This document shows positions 29,607 to 38,617 of a stretch of 64,000 bases of DNA, piece by piece. The notes under the pieces are model-generated. The model was not told the DNA's origin, ran no database searches, and worked only from the letters and a program-made list of their open reading frames with translations. Source of the stretch: Demequina sp. NBRC 110052 (GTDB taxonomy: Bacteria > Actinomycetota > Actinomycetes > Actinomycetales > Demequinaceae); NCBI RefSeq assembly GCF_002090075.1, contig NZ_BBRI01000002.1, positions 248,001-312,000 of the forward strand. Reading direction: 5' to 3'. Position 1 is the first letter of the stretch; each line of letters starts with the position of its first letter. The position numbers and the translations under genes are program-made.

Positions 29607-30182
29607 ATGCTCGGGGCCATGCTTCTCGCCACCGCCCCCACGCTCGGGAGACACGGTTACGAGCGCGCGCTGCGTGAGGGCCACCTCCGCCAGCTGCTGC
29701 CAGGCGTCGCCGCCCCGATCGACCTGCCGCTCACGCCTGGGATCCGCGCGCTCGCGGTCGCGCACCTGGTGCCGCGACGCGGCGTCGTGACCGGACTCGC
29801 GGGGCTGTGGATACACACGGGATCGCAACCCACCACCACCATCGACGTCATCGGCCCGCGGGAGATGCACCGTCCAGACGTGCGCGCCGGGGCGTCCCTC
29901 CGCGTGCGCACGCACGTCGCCTGCGCTCCGGCGACGCCCGTCGCGCCCGGCGTGGCCGTCACTGACCCACTGCGATGCTGTGCCGACGCGCTGCGCTTCA
30001 GCGCAGCAGCGCACGCGTTCTCACCCGTCCAGGCGTTCCTGCGCTGCAACCCTGCTGGCCTCGACGGCGTCGCCGCCATGGTCGCCGCAGTGCCGCCGAC
30101 GCGAAGAGGAGACGCCGACGCGGTGCTGACGGCGCTGCGTGCCATCGCCCGCGAATCACCCGGCTTGACCGAGGCCGCCTAG
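29607..30182 (+). CDS. hypothetical protein resembling the N-terminal part of AbiEi-type antitoxin proteins
   Basis: A 191-residue protein I cannot name firmly. The part GHLRQLLPGVAAPIDLPLTP followed by RGVVTGLAGLWIHTG has the look of the AbiEi_4-type module of actinobacterial proteins (a short winged-helix, then a segment where a gene pool of tRNA-sized targets is not implied). There is no adjacent AbiEii-like nucleotidyltransferase toxin, so if it is a relative it is an orphan. ATG at 29607 or 29619; neither has a good ribosome site and the start lies right after the terminator hairpin. Its TAG stop overlaps the rel stop codon on the other strand. Coding looks genuine because the frame is open across the whole interval and rel ends exactly where it does. 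Confidence 0.55.
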   Translation: MLGAMLLATAPTLGRHGYERALREGHLRQLLPGVAAPIDLPLTPGIRALAVAHLVPRRGVVTGLAGLWIHTGSQPTTTIDVIGPREMHRPDVRAGASLRVRTHVACAPATPVAPGVAVTDPLRCCADALRFSAAAHAFSPVQAFLRCNPAGLDGVAAMVAAVPPTRRGDADAVLTALRAIARESPGLTEAA

Positions 30183-32431
30183 ATCTTGCGGGTGCCCGTC
30201 ACGCGGCGCGCGTCGTACACGCCCTCGATGCGGCGCACCGCACCCAGCACGGCGCCGAGGTGCGAGGGGTCCGCCATCTCGAACGTGAAGGTGTTCAGCG
30301 CGACGCGATCCTTGTTGGTCGAGACGTGCGCTCCCAAGATGTTGACGTGGTGGTCGGACAGCACCTGCACCACATCGCTCAGCAGCCTGTTGCGGTCGAG
30401 CGCCTCGACCTCGATCTGGACCATGTAAGTCGCCTCGTGCTGCCCGGTCCACTGGACGTCGATGAGGCGTTCGGGCTGCTGCTCCCTCAGGGAGGCGAGA
30501 TTGTCGCAGTCGGCACGATGGACGCTTACTCCCTGGCCGCGCGTGACGAAGCCCTGGATCGCGTCGCCGGGCACGGGGGTACAGCACTTCGACAGCTTGA
30601 CGACCACATCCGACAGCCCGTGCACCGAGACGCCGGGGTCTCCCCGCCTCGCGGTGCGCGCCGTGCCTGGTCGGGTGATCTCGGTGATGTCCTCGTCGGC
30701 GCCCTCCTGGCCACCGACGGCCTCGACCATGCGGGCCACGACGTCGGCCGGCTGCTCCTTGTGCTCGCCGATGGCGGCGTAGAGAGCGTCCACATCGTCG
30801 TAGTGCATCTCCTTGGCGAGTGCGAGGAGCGTCGACCGGGACATGAGGCGCTGCATGGGCAGGTGCTGGCGCCTGATGGCACGCGCGAGCATGTCGCGAC
30901 CTGCCTCGATGGACTCCTCGCGCCGCTCGCGCGTGAACCACTGCCTGATCTTGTTGCGCGCACGCGTCGACTGCACGAAGTCGAGCCAGTCGCGCCGCGG
31001 ATGAGCGTTCTCGTCTGAGGTGGTCAGCACCTCGACCGTGTCGCCGTTGTCCAAGGTCGAATCGAGCGGCACCAGCCGCCCGTTGACCTTCGCGCCGATC
31101 GTCTTGTGTCCCACCTCGGTGTGCACGGCGTAGGCGAAGTCGACGGGCGTCGCGCCCTGCGGCAGCGACAGCAGGCGCCCGCGCGGCGTGAAGACGTACA
31201 CCTCGGCGCGCGAGATCTCCCCTCGCAGCGAGTCGAGGAACTCGCTCGGGTCGGCCGTCTCCTGCTGCCAGTCGGCGATCTGGCGCAGCCACCCCATGTC
31301 CCCGGGCGCACTCGTCGCCTGCTCGCCGGTGCGCCCGTTCTCCTTGTAACGCCAATGAGCAGCGAGGCCATACTCAGCACGCCGGTGCATGTCGTGGGTG
31401 CGGATCTGCAGCTCCACCGGCTTGCCCGAAGGGCCGATCACCGTCGTGTGCAGCGACTGGTACAGGTTGAACTTGGGCGTCGCGATGTAGTCCTTGAAGC
31501 GGCCCGGCACCGGCTGATAGCGGGCGTGCATGGCGCCCAGCACGGCGTAGCAGTCGCGCACCGTGTCCACCAGGATGCGCACACCTACGAGGTCGTAGAT
31601 GTCGTTGAGGTCGCGCCCGCGCACGATCATCTTCTGGTAGACGGAGTAGTAGTGCTTGGGTCGCCCCGAGATCTCCGCCTTCACGCGCATCTCGCGCAGG
31701 TCCGCCGCGATCTCCTCGCGCACCTGCGCCAGGTACTTGTCGCGCTCGGGCGCGCGCTCCGTGACGACGTCCACGATCTCCTGGTAGATCTTCGGGTACA
31801 GCGTCCGGAAGGACAGGTCCTCGAGCTCCCACTTGATCGCGTTGAGCCCCATGCGATGCGCCAGCGGCGCATAGATCTCGAGCGTCTCCTGCGCCTTCTT
31901 GCGCGCCGACTCGGGCGAGACGAACTCCCACGTGCGCGCGTTGTGCAGGCGATCGCACAGTTTGAGAAGCAGCACCCGGATGTCCTTGGCCATGGCCACG
32001 ACCATCTTGCGCACTGTCTCGGCCTGCGCGGCGTCGCCGTACTTCACCTTGTCGAGCTTGGTGACGCCGTCGACGATCATCGAGATCTCGTCGCCGAACT
32101 CCGCGGTCATCTGCTCCAGCGGATACTCGGTGTCCTCGACGACGTCGTGAAGGAGCGCGGCTGCGATCACGCTCGCCGGCAGGCCGAGATCGGCGACGAT
32201 CTGGGCGACCGCGATCGGGTGGGTGATGTACGGCTCGCCGCTCTTGCGGCGCTGACCCTCGTGCGCCTCTGCGGCGACCGTGTACGCGCGCTCGATGACC
32301 GCGCTGCGCTCACGCGGGTAGTGGGCACGGAACGTGTCGAGCACGCCGTCGATCGCGGTGGGCTCACGCTGTCCGCGACGCAGGAACCCCAACGGTCCGA
32401 GCGACGCGGTGGAGGGCCTCGTCTCGGTCAC
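30179..32431 (-). CDS. rel: bifunctional (p)ppGpp synthetase/hydrolase (Rel)
   Basis: Makes and degrades the alarmone (p)ppGpp. The 750-residue protein has the N-terminal HD hydrolase domain (AHEGQRRKSGEPYITHPIAV, ALLHDVVEDTEY), the synthetase domain with the RFKD motif (GRFKDYIATPKFNLYQSLHT) characteristic of bifunctional enzymes rather than the EFDD of RelA, then TGS (EVYVFTPRGRLLSLPQGATP), a CC-type region with CCTPVPGD and a C-terminal ACT domain. I chose the GTG at 32431: AGGAGG lies 5 bases upstream and overlaps an earlier GTG at 32437. The stop overlaps that of the convergent gene. Last gene after secD-secF. Confidence 0.97.
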   Translation of the reverse strand: MTETRPSTASLGPLGFLRRGQREPTAIDGVLDTFRAHYPRERSAVIERAYTVAAEAHEGQRRKSGEPYITHPIAVAQIVADLGLPASVIAAALLHDVVEDTEYPLEQMTAEFGDEISMIVDGVTKLDKVKYGDAAQAETVRKMVVAMAKDIRVLLLKLCDRLHNARTWEFVSPESARKKAQETLEIYAPLAHRMGLNAIKWELEDLSFRTLYPKIYQEIVDVVTERAPERDKYLAQVREEIAADLREMRVKAEISGRPKHYYSVYQKMIVRGRDLNDIYDLVGVRILVDTVRDCYAVLGAMHARYQPVPGRFKDYIATPKFNLYQSLHTTVIGPSGKPVELQIRTHDMHRRAEYGLAAHWRYKENGRTGEQATSAPGDMGWLRQIADWQQETADPSEFLDSLRGEISRAEVYVFTPRGRLLSLPQGATPVDFAYAVHTEVGHKTIGAKVNGRLVPLDSTLDNGDTVEVLTTSDENAHPRRDWLDFVQSTRARNKIRQWFTRERREESIEAGRDMLARAIRRQHLPMQRLMSRSTLLALAKEMHYDDVDALYAAIGEHKEQPADVVARMVEAVGGQEGADEDITEITRPGTARTARRGDPGVSVHGLSDVVVKLSKCCTPVPGDAIQGFVTRGQGVSVHRADCDNLASLREQQPERLIDVQWTGQHEATYMVQIEVEALDRNRLLSDVVQVLSDHHVNILGAHVSTNKDRVALNTFTFEMADPSHLGAVLGAVRRIEGVYDARRVTGTRKI

Positions 32432-32483
32432 GCGCACCTCCTGTCACCACGGTCGACGCGGAGACCGCCTGGCAGCCCCGCGA

Positions 32484-32526
32484 AGGCACCAGTCTAGCGG
32501 TGCCTGCACACTCGACTCGCAGGCAC
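32484..32526 (-). promoter_or_regulatory. rel promoter/leader with two overlapping, mutually exclusive hairpins
   Basis: On the minus strand GTGCCTGC / GCAGGCAC (32519-32526 with 32500-32507) overlaps AGGCACC / GGTGCCT (32499-32505 with 32484-32490), so only one stem can form at a time. TAGACT (32491-32496), preceded by TGCGAG 19 bases upstream, is a possible rel -10 box within the second loop. If transcripts from secF read through, the two stems could act as an attenuator. Confidence 0.35.
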
Positions 32527-32556
32527 AGGAGTGCGACTGCGCGACGGCGGATCAGC

Positions 32557-33630
32557 TCAGCGGCGTCCCTTGCGGCGCGGCTGCGACTGCGTGCCCTGGT
32601 GGTGTCCGGGCTGAAGGGCACCGACGCGCACCTCGCCGTCCTCGCTGTACGAGACGTCCGTGGTGCCCGCCTCGCGTGCGGCGAGCACCTGCGCGGTGTG
32701 CTCCTTGATGCGCGGCTCGCTGCTGCGCAGCGCGACCTCGACCGGCGTCGCCACGAAGATCGACGAGTAGGTGCCGACTGCCATGCCGATGAACAGCGCG
32801 AGCGAGATGTCCTTGAGGGTTCCCGCGCCCAACAGGAACGAGCCGATGAAGAGGATCGCGCTCACGGGCAGCAGTGCGACGACCGACGTGTTGATCGAGC
32901 GCACGAGCGTCTGGTTGACTGCCAGGTTCGCGAGCTCCGCATAGGTGAAGCGATGCTGACTGAACAGGTTCGAGGTGTTCTCGCGCACCTTGTCGAAGAC
33001 CACGACCGTGTCGTACAACGAGTAGCCCAGAATCGTCAGGAAGCCGATCACGGAGCCCGGGGTGACCTCGAAGCCTGAGAGCGCGTAGATGCCGACGGTG
33101 AACAGCAGGTCGTGGAACAGTGCGACGAGCGCTCCTGCGGCCATGCGCCACGCGCGGAAGTACAGCGTCATCACGACGCTCACGAGCAGGAGGAACACGA
33201 TGAGGCCCTGGATGGCCTTCTTGCCGACCTCCGCGCCCCACGTGGGGCCGATCTGGGTGGAGGCGATGTCCCCCGGGTCGACGCCGTAGCCCTCGGAGAG
33301 CTCGTCGACGATGCCGCGCGCCTCCTCGATCGAGGTCTCCCCCATCGACAGCTGCACACGGTCAGTGCCGAGCGGGATCGCCACCGCATCGGCCGAGTGC
33401 TCGGAACCGATCTCCTGGGCGATCGCCGGGTCGGTCTGGTCCTGGATCACGAACTGCGTGCCGCCGACGAAGTCGATGCCGGGGTTGATGCCCTTGACCA
33501 GCAGGATCAGCACCGAGAGCGCCATGAGCGCTCCCGAAACGATGAACCAACGCTTGCGCTGGCGCACTATGGGATAGGTGATCTCGCCGCTGTGGAGCTT
33601 GTTGCCCCACTGTCCGAGGTTGCCGAGCAT
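32557..33630 (-). CDS. secF: protein translocase subunit SecF
   Basis: Membrane subunit that, with SecD, uses the proton gradient to help SecYEG-driven export. The 357-residue protein has a first membrane segment after RQRKRWFIVSGALMALSVL, the exported domain with GINPGIDFVGGTQFVIQDQ (the D5-type motif GIDFxGG), and five C-terminal membrane segments with FLTILGYSLYDTVVVFDKVREN. Its ATG shares a base with the secD stop (TGATG) and has GGGAGAG in front. The C-terminal tail is basic (HHQGTQSQPRRKGRR). No apt gene follows before rel, unlike many actinobacteria. Confidence 0.97.
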   Translation of the reverse strand: MLGNLGQWGNKLHSGEITYPIVRQRKRWFIVSGALMALSVLILLVKGINPGIDFVGGTQFVIQDQTDPAIAQEIGSEHSADAVAIPLGTDRVQLSMGETSIEEARGIVDELSEGYGVDPGDIASTQIGPTWGAEVGKKAIQGLIVFLLLVSVVMTLYFRAWRMAAGALVALFHDLLFTVGIYALSGFEVTPGSVIGFLTILGYSLYDTVVVFDKVRENTSNLFSQHRFTYAELANLAVNQTLVRSINTSVVALLPVSAILFIGSFLLGAGTLKDISLALFIGMAVGTYSSIFVATPVEVALRSSEPRIKEHTAQVLAAREAGTTDVSYSEDGEVRVGALQPGHHQGTQSQPRRKGRR

Positions 33631-35411
33631 CAGCTCTCTCCCTTCGCCGCGGCCGCCTTGCGCTCCGCGAGGGTCGGGGCCGTCGAGGCGACGAAGCGCC
33701 CGCGACCCTTGTAGATCGTGTCGCGGCCCAGCTGGCGCGGGTCGAGGCCTGACCAGGGGTGGCCCTCGCCGAAGAACTTCGTGCGCGACAGGAGCACGAG
33801 CGTCGGGTGGGTGAAGAGGAACACGATGATGACATCGATCACGGTCGTGAGGCCGAGCGTGAAGGCGAAGCCTCGCACCGAGCCGACAGCGAGGAGATAC
33901 AGCACCACCGCGGCGAGCAGGTTGATCGCGTCGGACGCGAGGATCGTGCGACGCGCGCGCTTCCAGGCGTGGTCGATCGACGACTGCAGCGAGCGTCCCT
34001 CGCGCAGCTCGTCGCGAACGCGTTCGAAGTACACGATGAACGAGTCCGCGGTCACACCGATCGCGACGATGAGTCCCGCCACTCCCGCAAGCGAGAGGCG
34101 GTAGCCGATCGCCCAGTACAGCAGGTCGATCGCGAGGAAGGTCATCAGTCCCGCGAGGAACAGCGAGCCGACTGTCACGAGACCCAGCGCGCGGTACTGG
34201 AAGATCGAGTAGATCACGACGAGGATCAGGCCGACGAGACCCGCCCACAGGCCCTTCTCGAGCTGGTCCTGGCCCAGAGTCGCGGGCACGAGGTCGTTGG
34301 ACTGGACTTCGAGCTGCAGGGGCAGCGCACCGAACTTCAGCTGGTTCGCGAGGGTCGCGGCCTCCTCGGACGTGAAGTCACCCGTGATCTGCGCGGTGCC
34401 GCCGGAGATGCGCTGGTTCATCACGGGGTACGAGATGATGACGCCGTCGAGCATGATCGCGAACTGGTTCTGCGGGCTCGGCAGCGTGATGAGGCGCTGG
34501 GAGATCTCGTCGAAGACCACGGCGCCCTCGTCCGTGAAGTCCATGACGACCTGGTAGCCGCCGGTGAGGTTTCCGGTGGGGCCAAGCTCGGGACCCGAGG
34601 TCGCTGTCTCCACGTCGGAGCCGGTGAGCTCGACGGGGCCCATGTAGATCTTCGCCAGTCCGTCGGCCGAGCACGCGACGTGGCCCGCCTCGGGGTCCCC
34701 GAGGTCGACGCCACCGAGGTTCGCGGGATCGGTGCAGTCGAGCGCATCCCCGTAGGCACGCAGGTCGTCGGTGATCCACGTGAGCGAGGACGGCGACACC
34801 TCGTCCGTCGAGTCCGTCGTGTCATCGGTGGAGTCCCCGGCGGCCTCGTCCGAGGCAGGCTCATCTCCAGAGGCCGAGGCCGTCGCGGTGGGCTCGGGCG
34901 TCGGGGAAGCCTCGGTCGCCTCGTCTGCGGCCGCCGCCTCGTCAGTCGTCTCCTGCGCCGTCGGCTCCGTCGAGGCCGAGGCGGACGGAGTCGCGGACGG
35001 GTCGGTCGCCGTCACCGGGTACGGCGAGTCGATCTCGAGGACCGGGCGGAACTGCAGCTGCGCGCTCTGCCGCACGAGGTCGATGGTCTCGTCCGAAGGA
35101 TTGCCCGGCAGCGACACGACGATCACGTTCGAGCCCTGGGTCGAGATCTCGGCCTCGGACACACCCGACGCGTCCACGCGCTTACGGATGATCTCGACCG
35201 CCTGCGCCAGATCCGACTCGGTCACCTCGGAGCCGTCGGTGGTAGTCGCCTGCAGCGTGAGCTGGCGTCCTCCGGCAAGGTCGAGGGCGAGGCCCGGGGC
35301 AAGGGTCGTCTGGTTGGTGAGCACTCCGGCCGCCAGGGCGCCATAGCCCACGACCAAGATGATGCCCAGCCACATCAGCGCGCGACGCGCTGCCTTCGCT
35401 GCAGTTGACAC
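33630..35411 (-). CDS. secD: protein translocase subunit SecD
   Basis: The 593-residue partner of SecF. One N-terminal membrane segment (about 13-33) is followed by the large exported region with APGLALDLAGGRQLTLQA (the GLDLxGG motif) and QLGKTVSQRLIT-like features (FDEISQRLITLPSPQNQFAI), then five membrane segments with VAGLIVAIGVTADSFIVYFE. Between about 130 and 200 there is an acidic Ser/Thr/Ala/Glu-rich insert (TAQETTDEAAAADEATEASP), a feature of actinobacterial SecD. GTG start with AAGGA 6 bases upstream and a TAGAAT box about 40 bases upstream. YajC is not encoded between ruvB and this gene. Confidence 0.97.
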   Translation of the reverse strand: MSTAAKAARRALMWLGIILVVGYGALAAGVLTNQTTLAPGLALDLAGGRQLTLQATTTDGSEVTESDLAQAVEIIRKRVDASGVSEAEISTQGSNVIVVSLPGNPSDETIDLVRQSAQLQFRPVLEIDSPYPVTATDPSATPSASASTEPTAQETTDEAAAADEATEASPTPEPTATASASGDEPASDEAAGDSTDDTTDSTDEVSPSSLTWITDDLRAYGDALDCTDPANLGGVDLGDPEAGHVACSADGLAKIYMGPVELTGSDVETATSGPELGPTGNLTGGYQVVMDFTDEGAVVFDEISQRLITLPSPQNQFAIMLDGVIISYPVMNQRISGGTAQITGDFTSEEAATLANQLKFGALPLQLEVQSNDLVPATLGQDQLEKGLWAGLVGLILVVIYSIFQYRALGLVTVGSLFLAGLMTFLAIDLLYWAIGYRLSLAGVAGLIVAIGVTADSFIVYFERVRDELREGRSLQSSIDHAWKRARRTILASDAINLLAAVVLYLLAVGSVRGFAFTLGLTTVIDVIIVFLFTHPTLVLLSRTKFFGEGHPWSGLDPRQLGRDTIYKGRGRFVASTAPTLAERKAAAAKGES

Positions 35412-35451
35412 GGAGATCCTTCGAGTTGATTCGCCCAGGAGGGCCCACGAG

Positions 35452-35457
35452 ATTCTA
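35452..35457 (-). promoter_or_regulatory. -10 box (TAGAAT) upstream of secD
   Basis: TAGAAT lies 40 bases before the secD GTG; a TTGGCC at 35477-35482 (19-base spacer) is the best -35 candidate. It falls in the 135-base gap between ruvB and secD, which holds no gene. Confidence 0.4.
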
Positions 35458-35546
35458 GACCCACGTGCGCGCGGATGGCCAAAATCGCGGCGCCCCCGCG
35501 CGTCGGGCTCAGCGTCGCAACGTGGCGCGCTCGCGTGCGCGGTGCG

Positions 35547-36599
35547 TCATTCGAAGAGCCGCGTGGTCGCTCCCCCGTCGCTGTGCTCGGGCCCCTTGAG
35601 GCCCAAATGCTCCCAGCCTGCGGGGGTCGCGATGCGGCCGCGCGGGCTACGTCCCATCAGTCCCTCGCGCACGAGGAACGGCTCGGCGACTGTCTCGACC
35701 GTCTCGGGCTCCTCGCCCACCGCGACCGCGAGCGTCGTGAGTCCCACGGGTCCGCCGCCGAAGCGCGTGCACAGCGCACCGAGCACGGCACGGTCGAGCC
35801 TGTCCAGGCCGCGCGCATCGACCTCGTACACCTCGAGCGCGGCCCTCGCCGCGGTGAGCGTCGCACGCCCGTCGCCGTGCACCTCCGCCCAGTCGCGCAC
35901 GCGACGCAGGAGGCGATTCGCGATGCGAGGGGTGCCGCGCGAGCGCGACGCGATCTCCGCGGCGGCATCGTGCGAGACGGAGAGATCGAGCATGCCCGCC
36001 GAGCGCACGAGGATCGCCTTGAGCTCGTCCGGCTCGTAGAAGTCGAGGTGGCCCGTGAACCCGAAGCGGTCGCGCAGCGGCGCTGGCAGCAGGCCGGCGC
36101 GCGTGGTCGCACCCACAACGGTGAACGACGGCAGCGTGAGCGGGATCGACGTCGCGCCAGGGCCCTTGCCCACCACGACGTCCACCCGGAAGTCCTCCAT
36201 GGCCAGGTACAGCATCTCCTCGGCCGGGCGCGCGAGGCGGTGGATCTCGTCGATGAAGAGCACGTCGCCCTCGTCGAGGGAGCTCAGGATCGCGGCGAGG
36301 TCTCCGGCGTGCGCGATCGCGGGGCCTGAGGTCACGCGCAGCGTCGAGCCTGTCTCGGCGGCGATGATCATCGCGAGCGTCGTCTTGCCCAGGCCGGGCG
36401 GACCTGAGAGGAGCACGTGGTCCGAGGTCCCGCCGCGTGCCATCGCAGCCCGCAGCACCAACGACAGCTGCTCGCGCACCACGCGCTGCCCCACGAACTC
36501 ATCGAGGTTGCGCGGTCGCAGAGCAGCCTCGGAAGAGCGCTCGATCGCGTCCGCCTCGGCCGACACGACGCGCTCGAGGTCGTCGATCTCGTCAGCCAC
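35547..36599 (-). CDS. ruvB: Holliday junction branch migration ATPase RuvB
   Basis: Hexameric AAA+ motor that migrates Holliday junctions with RuvA. The 350-residue protein has [12 protein letters not shown], Walker [16 protein letters not shown], Walker [15 protein letters not shown], the sensor motif [19 protein letters not shown] and the C-terminal winged helix with [16 protein letters not shown] start with GGGAGG in front; the first 8 bases overlap the end of ruvA. Third gene of ruvC-ruvA-ruvB. Confidence 0.98.
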   Translation of the reverse strand: MADEIDDLERVVSAEADAIERSSEAALRPRNLDEFVGQRVVREQLSLVLRAAMARGGTSDHVLLSGPPGLGKTTLAMIIAAETGSTLRVTSGPAIAHAGDLAAILSSLDEGDVLFIDEIHRLARPAEEMLYLAMEDFRVDVVVGKGPGATSIPLTLPSFTVVGATTRAGLLPAPLRDRFGFTGHLDFYEPDELKAILVRSAGMLDLSVSHDAAAEIASRSRGTPRIANRLLRRVRDWAEVHGDGRATLTAARAALEVYEVDARGLDRLDRAVLGALCTRFGGGPVGLTTLAVAVGEEPETVETVAEPFLVREGLMGRSPRGRIATPAGWEHLGLKGPEHSDGGATTRLFE

Positions 36600-37182
36600 G
36601 CGAGCCTCCCAGGGCCTTCAGCGCGGCCCTCAGCGTCTCGGGCACAGCCGACTCCGCCACCGGACCCTGGGACACGCTCTCCACGGCCTTCTCTGCGGAC
36701 TTCAGGTTGTAGCCCAGCCCCACCAGCGCCTCGACCACCTGGACGCTCTCGTCCGTCGACGCGGCGGGAGTGCCGTCCTCGGGCAGCACCAGCCGCCCAC
36801 CGAGCTCCAGGAGCAGACGCGCGGCCACCTTGGGCCCGATGCCGGGAACCTTGGTCAGGGCCTTCTGATCCCCCGCCTGCACCGCGGCGACCAGCGACTC
36901 CGGCGAGTGCACGGCGAGCATGGCGAGCGCCATCTTGGGCCCGACCCCCTGCACCGCCTGCAGCGCCTCGAACGTGTCACGCTCCGAGGCGACGGCGAAC
37001 GCGAACAGGGTGAGCGACTCCTCGCGCACCACGAGATGCGTGTGAAGCGTCACCTGCTGGCCGTGCCGGAGCTCGGCGAGCGCTGCGGGCGTGGACAGGG
37101 CGCGATAGCCGACGCCTGCGACGTCGAGCACGACCGCTGACGCACCCACGTGCGCGACGGTCCCGGTCAACTGTGCGATCAC
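36592..37182 (-). CDS. ruvA: Holliday junction DNA-binding protein RuvA
   Basis: Tetrameric junction-binding protein that recruits RuvB. The 196-residue protein has the N-terminal OB-fold ([20 protein letters not shown]), the helix-hairpin-helix pair ([18 protein letters not shown] and [19 protein letters not shown]) and the C-terminal RuvB-contact domain ([18 protein letters not shown]). GTG start with GGGGAG upstream. The LexA-type box lies 14-29 bases before the start codon, which suggests DNA-damage induction of ruvAB independently of ruvC. Confidence 0.97.
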   Translation of the reverse strand: MIAQLTGTVAHVGASAVVLDVAGVGYRALSTPAALAELRHGQQVTLHTHLVVREESLTLFAFAVASERDTFEALQAVQGVGPKMALAMLAVHSPESLVAAVQAGDQKALTKVPGIGPKVAARLLLELGGRLVLPEDGTPAASTDESVQVVEALVGLGYNLKSAEKAVESVSQGPVAESAVPETLRAALKALGGSRG

Positions 37183-37195
37183 GCAGAACTCCCCT

Positions 37196-37211
37196 TCGAA
37201 CGTATGTACGA
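37196..37211. promoter_or_regulatory. LexA/SOS box upstream of ruvA
   Basis: TCGAAC-GTAT-GTACGA matches the actinobacterial and Bacillus LexA consensus TCGAAC-N4-GTTCGA at 11 of 12 conserved positions. It sits in the short gap between the ruvC stop (37237) and the ruvA start (37182). Confidence 0.7.
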
Positions 37212-37236
37212 ACGAGGCTACGGGATCGCGCCCCCT

Positions 37237-37791
37237 CTAGCCGCGCCGACGCGCCGCGCGCTCCGCCTCGGCCCACCTCCGCTGCGCATCGGTCGTCGCG
37301 CGGGAGGCGACCGGTGCTGCGCCTCCGCGCCACGCGTGCGCGATGGCGATCGCGAGGGCGTCCGCGGCGTCGGCCGGGCGGGGCATCTCGTCGAGCCCGA
37401 GCAGCCGCGTGACCATGGTTCCCACCTGGAGCTTGCCCGCCGTCCCCGATCCGGTGACGGCGGCCTTGACCTCCGAGGGCGTGTACAGCGCGACCGGCAG
37501 CCCGCGGCGGTGCGCGGCGACCATGACGACGCCGGAGATCTGCGCGGTGCCCATGACGGTGCTGACGTTGTGCTGCGCGAACACGCGCTCGAGCGCGACC
37601 GCGTCGGGAGCGTGCGCGTCCAGCATCCGCTCGACCGCGTCCGCGATGATCGTCAGACGCGCGGGTAGGTCGTCGTCGGGGTCAGAACGCGCCACCCCGA
37701 CGTCCACGAGCGCGATCTGTCGCGCGGCCGAGGCATCGACGACGCCCAGGCCGCAGCGAGTGAGACCGGGGTCGACGCCGAGGACGCGCAC
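37237..37791 (-). CDS. ruvC: Holliday junction resolvase RuvC
   Basis: Dimeric endonuclease that resolves Holliday junctions. The 184-residue protein has the first catalytic Asp in [16 protein letters not shown], the Glu in [20 protein letters not shown] and the final acidic pair in [19 protein letters not shown] start 2 bases after the yebC stop, with no clear ribosome site, so it depends on coupling to yebC. The C-terminus has a short basic tail ([14 protein letters not shown]). Confidence 0.97.
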   Translation of the reverse strand: MRVLGVDPGLTRCGLGVVDASAARQIALVDVGVARSDPDDDLPARLTIIADAVERMLDAHAPDAVALERVFAQHNVSTVMGTAQISGVVMVAAHRRGLPVALYTPSEVKAAVTGSGTAGKLQVGTMVTRLLGLDEMPRPADAADALAIAIAHAWRGGAAPVASRATTDAQRRWAEAERAARRRG

Positions 37792-37793
37792 AA

Positions 37794-38549
37794 CTACTCA
37801 GCTGCCGCGGCCTCGAGCACCTCGTCGGAGGCGTCCATGTTGGCGTACACGTTCTGGACGTCGTCGCAGTCCTCGAGCGCGTCGATCAGACGGAGCATCT
37901 TGCGCGCACCGTCGACGTCGAGCTCGACCTTCATCGACGGCATCCACACGGCCTCGGCCGAGTCGTAGTCGATGCCCGCGTCCTGAAGCGCGGTACGCAC
38001 CGCGACCACATCGGTTGCCTCCGAGATGATCTCGAAGACCTCACCGACGTTCTCGATCTCCTCGGCGCCCGCCTCGAGCGTCGCCTCCATGAGAGCGTCT
38101 TCGTCGGTGCCCGTCGTGGGGACGATGACCTGGCCCTTGCGCGAGAACAGGTACGCGACCGAACCCGGGTCTGCGAGCGTGCCGTTGTTGCGCGTCAGAG
38201 CCGTGCGCACCTCCATGGCGGCACGGTTGCGATTGTCCGTGAGGCACTCGATCAGCATCGCGACGCCGTTGGGCCCGTAGCCCTCGTACATGATCGTCTC
38301 GTACTGCGCGCCACCGGCCTCGTCGCCCGAACCGCGCTTGACGGCGCGGTCGATGTTGTCGTTCGGGACCGAGGACTTCTTGGCCTTCTGGATCGCGTCG
38401 AACAGCGTCGGGTTGCCGGCGGGGTCGCCACCGCCGGTGCGCGCCGCGACCTCGATGTTCTTGATCAGCTTGGCGAACAGCTTGCCGCGCTTGGCGTCGA
38501 TGACCGCCTTCTTGTGCTTGGTGGTCGCCCACTTGGAGTGCCCGGACAC
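37794..38549 (-). CDS. yebC: YebC/PmpR family protein (TACO1-type)
   Basis: Conserved DUF28 protein; members have been described both as DNA-binding regulators and as factors helping ribosomes through difficult stretches. The 251-residue protein has the invariant start [20 protein letters not shown], then [18 protein letters not shown] and [17 protein letters not shown] start with GAGGAG upstream. It is the first gene of yebC-ruvC-ruvA-ruvB and probably has its own promoter at 38586. Confidence 0.97.
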   Translation of the reverse strand: MSGHSKWATTKHKKAVIDAKRGKLFAKLIKNIEVAARTGGGDPAGNPTLFDAIQKAKKSSVPNDNIDRAVKRGSGDEAGGAQYETIMYEGYGPNGVAMLIECLTDNRNRAAMEVRTALTRNNGTLADPGSVAYLFSRKGQVIVPTTGTDEDALMEATLEAGAEEIENVGEVFEIISEATDVVAVRTALQDAGIDYDSAEAVWMPSMKVELDVDGARKMLRLIDALEDCDDVQNVYANMDASDEVLEAAAAE

Positions 38550-38585
38550 GATGCTCCTCGGTGTCGGTGGTCTGGAATCCCCACC

Positions 38586-38591
38586 ATCCTA
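38586..38591 (-). promoter_or_regulatory. -10 box (TAGGAT) upstream of yebC
   Basis: TAGGAT, 36 bases before the yebC GTG, leaving a leader of about 30 bases with GAGGAG. No good -35 box (GCTGGC at 17-base spacing). Confidence 0.35.
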
Positions 38592-38617
38592 GTGCGCGTC
38601 CACGGACGGCCAGCCCG

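Noticed and set aside
33630..34248. Apparent N-terminal extension of SecF to 34248
   Set aside because: This part overlaps secD in another frame and has no SecF similarity; the true ATG at 33630 has a ribosome site and couples to the secD stop.
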